From Lichenostomus cassidix (Eukaryota; Chordata; Aves; Passeriformes; Meliphagidae), in NCBI GenBank assembly GCA_008360975.2, contig CM039182.1, positions 58,106,491 to 58,170,490 of the forward strand: a DNA stretch of 64,000 nucleotides, given 5' to 3'. The position numbers and the translations under genes are program-made. Shown here in pieces: positions 62,733 through 64,000 of this stretch (its first letter is position 1; each line of letters opens with the position of its first letter). Below the pieces are notes generated by a model that saw only the letters and a list, made by a program, of their open reading frames with translations, had not been told where the DNA came from and searched no databases.

Positions 62733-63276
62733 ATTACAGAGGCAAGCACTTAAAGGTTTAAAGTGCTCAATATGCTTAAATACTTAAACATTTTAAAGTA
62801 ACTGCATATTTCAAAGTAAAGAAAGGCTTTAAGTAAACATCAAAAGACTGATGTAACTGGTCAGTTCTGACTGGTACTCCATAAATGGATCTGTTCTGAG
62901 CTAAAGGTTCCTGCCTGCACAGGCTGTCCCTCTGTGCCTTGAATTCTGTGTAACTTCTTGAATCGAGTTTAATAATTCCAGTTTCTCTTCTACCAGTGTG
63001 GCAAATAAAAGTTAAGTGCACTTGATTAGGGCTTTCAAGGTTGTGTTTTTGTCCAAGATATGCAATGGTTATGGCCTCTGTGGATACTTCCCAAACGGAA
63101 CCACGTGTGCTGTAGCTTCATATGGGGTTCTTTTGGTGTTTTTGGTTGGTTGGTTTCTCAGGCTTAAACATGTACAAGTTGCTTCTGATTTGAGGAGGTT
63201 TTCATTGTGGTTGCTTTCTGTTGTCACATGCATAATATGACTACGTTGAAGTTGAAAATGAGAATTTTCAAAAAAT

Positions 63277-63303
63277 ATTAACACACTGTTTGTCCTTCTT
63301 TAG
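63277..63303 (+). other. CDKAL1: 3' splice site and candidate branch point before the second CDKAL1 exon
   Basis: TTAAC at 63278-63282 puts a candidate branch adenosine at 63281, 23 nt before the exon. It is followed by a short T-rich tract (GTTTGTCCTTCTT) and the acceptor AG at 63302-63303. The tract is shorter and less pure than in the upstream exon. Confidence 0.55.
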
Positions 63304-63400
63304 GAAAGCCCAAGAAGGGAAGAAGAAAGTCGTTCTAGCAGGCTGTGTACCACAAGCCCAACCTCGCCAGGAGTACCTGAAAGGCTTGAGTATTATAGGG
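63304..63400 (+). CDS. CDKAL1: CDKAL1 next coding exon (MTTase domain, AGC Fe-S cysteine)
   Basis: This 97 nt exon continues CDKAL1 directly from the exon at 9319-9403. Its first base completes the split Lys codon, followed by [14 protein letters not shown] and [18 protein letters not shown] (human residues of about 125-156). Against the human protein I see EN to GK, I to V and D to E changes; all other positions agree. The Cys codon at 63344-63346 is the third conserved cysteine of the MTTase domain (human Cys138), which binds the second 4Fe-4S cluster. The acceptor is CTTCTTTAG and the donor is GTATGT; the exon ends on a complete Gly codon, so the next intron is phase 0. The length of 97 nt is not divisible by three, so this exon cannot be skipped silently. 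The open frame continues past the donor into the intron, but that extension does not resemble the protein. Confidence 0.96.
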
Positions 63401-64000
63401 GTATGTATCTTTAGAAATCAAAAGGTTTTTGTAAATGTTTTCAACAGCTCATTGTCAATATCTAGACTTTATTTCCTTTCTCTTGGAGAAAGCAGGGGAG
63501 GAGCTTCCTGCCATGTCCCACTCCTGTTCGTCTTCTTGCATTACACAACATTTAAATCTTCCTTCAGTTGAGGGTGATTTGTTTTGATTGTGGCAAGAAA
63601 GGGATGCTGTTGTTGGAAGTGACTTCCAGTGCCCTTTGTTGCCTGAAAATTTCTAGGATTCATCCAGGATGAAGGTATCAGTTACCATATTCTTAAAAAT
63701 ATCATGATTTATTTGCTCTGAGACAAGCCTTAAGACTTTCATTAAAATCAGTGGAAGAAGAATAGGGGCCTAGAGCATATAAATTACAGAGACACAGCTG
63801 AGGGTTTGGTGCTTGTTTTTTTACTTCACACTATTAATAGAATGGCAAATAGCAATTTAATTTTGTTTGAATTTGAGGCAGTCTGAAGAGTTGAATCTGC
63901 TGGTGACTGAGTTGTTAAACACTTACCAAGCTTTACCTTGAAACCGCAGAGCTTTGACTTCAGTTAGTAAAGTGCCTTCAGTATCCTGTGGGATGCAGTT
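63401..64000 (+). other. CDKAL1: CDKAL1 intron (5' part), phase 0, no gene seen
   Basis: This is the first 600 bp of the intron following the exon at 63304. The next coding segment of CDKAL1 (beginning VQQIDRVVEVV in human) is not present. I see no repeat or other feature here. Confidence 0.9.

Larger units (their letters stand above)
9404..63303 (+). other. CDKAL1: CDKAL1 intron of 53,900 bp, phase 2
   Basis: This intron is delimited by the GTAAGT donor at 9404 and the TTTAG acceptor at 63303. Its boundaries are fixed because the two exons encode adjacent residues of the same domain. It holds at least ten CR1 pieces in both orientations, one probable solo LTR, one probable LTR remnant, simple repeats and long unique AT-rich tracts. 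From the literature, the type 2 diabetes association at human CDKAL1 lies in a large intron of this part of the gene, and the locus is considered a regulatory block of the neighbouring gene SOX4. I infer that enhancers may lie here too, but none can be named from one sequence. Confidence 0.93.
54167..63303. other. Long repeat-poor intronic segment up to the second CDKAL1 exon
   Basis: Nine kilobases without a recognised transposon. It contains a C/T tract at 54368-54405, a G-rich run at 55107-55128, a T run at 55347-55359, an AT repeat at 56668-56704, and hairpins at 61514-61540 and 62673-62732. No gene is recognised, though minus-strand open frames are fairly frequent here. This low repeat density next to an exon makes it a reasonable place to look for conserved regulatory DNA. 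Confidence 0.55.

Noticed and set aside
1..64000. tRNA, rRNA, CRISPR, operon or phage-type features
   Set aside because: None seen. The composition, CR1 elements and spliced exons show vertebrate nuclear DNA.

Overview
The window is intronic DNA of a bird, most likely a passerine or another neoavian. The evidence is many CR1 retrotransposon pieces with avian-type 3' ends, remnants of avian endogenous-retrovirus LTRs, and AT-rich unique sequence with long introns. Only one gene is recognisable: CDKAL1, the tRNA(Lys) t6A37 methylthiotransferase, on the + strand. Two of its internal exons are present, at 9319-9403 and 63304-63400. They encode consecutive parts of the N-terminal MTTase domain, including two of its three conserved Fe-S cysteines. 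A 53.9 kb intron separates them, and partial introns lie on both sides. Joined across the intron, the exons read in frame and closely match the vertebrate protein.

Layout: 1-9318 is the 3' part of the preceding intron, with simple repeats and two palindromes. Next come the first exon and the large intron. The intron carries CR1 pieces at 9787-10057 (+), 16302-16575 (-), 20224-20830 (-), 23556-23640 (-), 32030-32950 (+, interrupted), 33924-33984 (+), 41978-42307 (+), 46674-46971 (+), 52648-52799 (-) and 54036-54166 (+). A probable LTR remnant lies near 12232-12498 and a probable solo LTR at about 26375-27518. A small GC-rich island at 37020-37180 contains a splice-site-bounded 104 nt block. 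The second exon starts at 63304, and 63401-64000 is the start of the next intron.

No bacterial-type operon, tRNA, rRNA, CRISPR array or intact mobile element is visible. Almost all open frames of 60-180 codons are chance frames or lie inside repeats. I did not find a novel biological system. The items most worth a second look are the possible cryptic exon at 37035-37138, the strong T-over-A asymmetry of homopolymer runs on the CDKAL1 sense strand, two clean hairpins, the LTR inside the intron, and a few minus-strand open frames with coding-like composition that I cannot assign.
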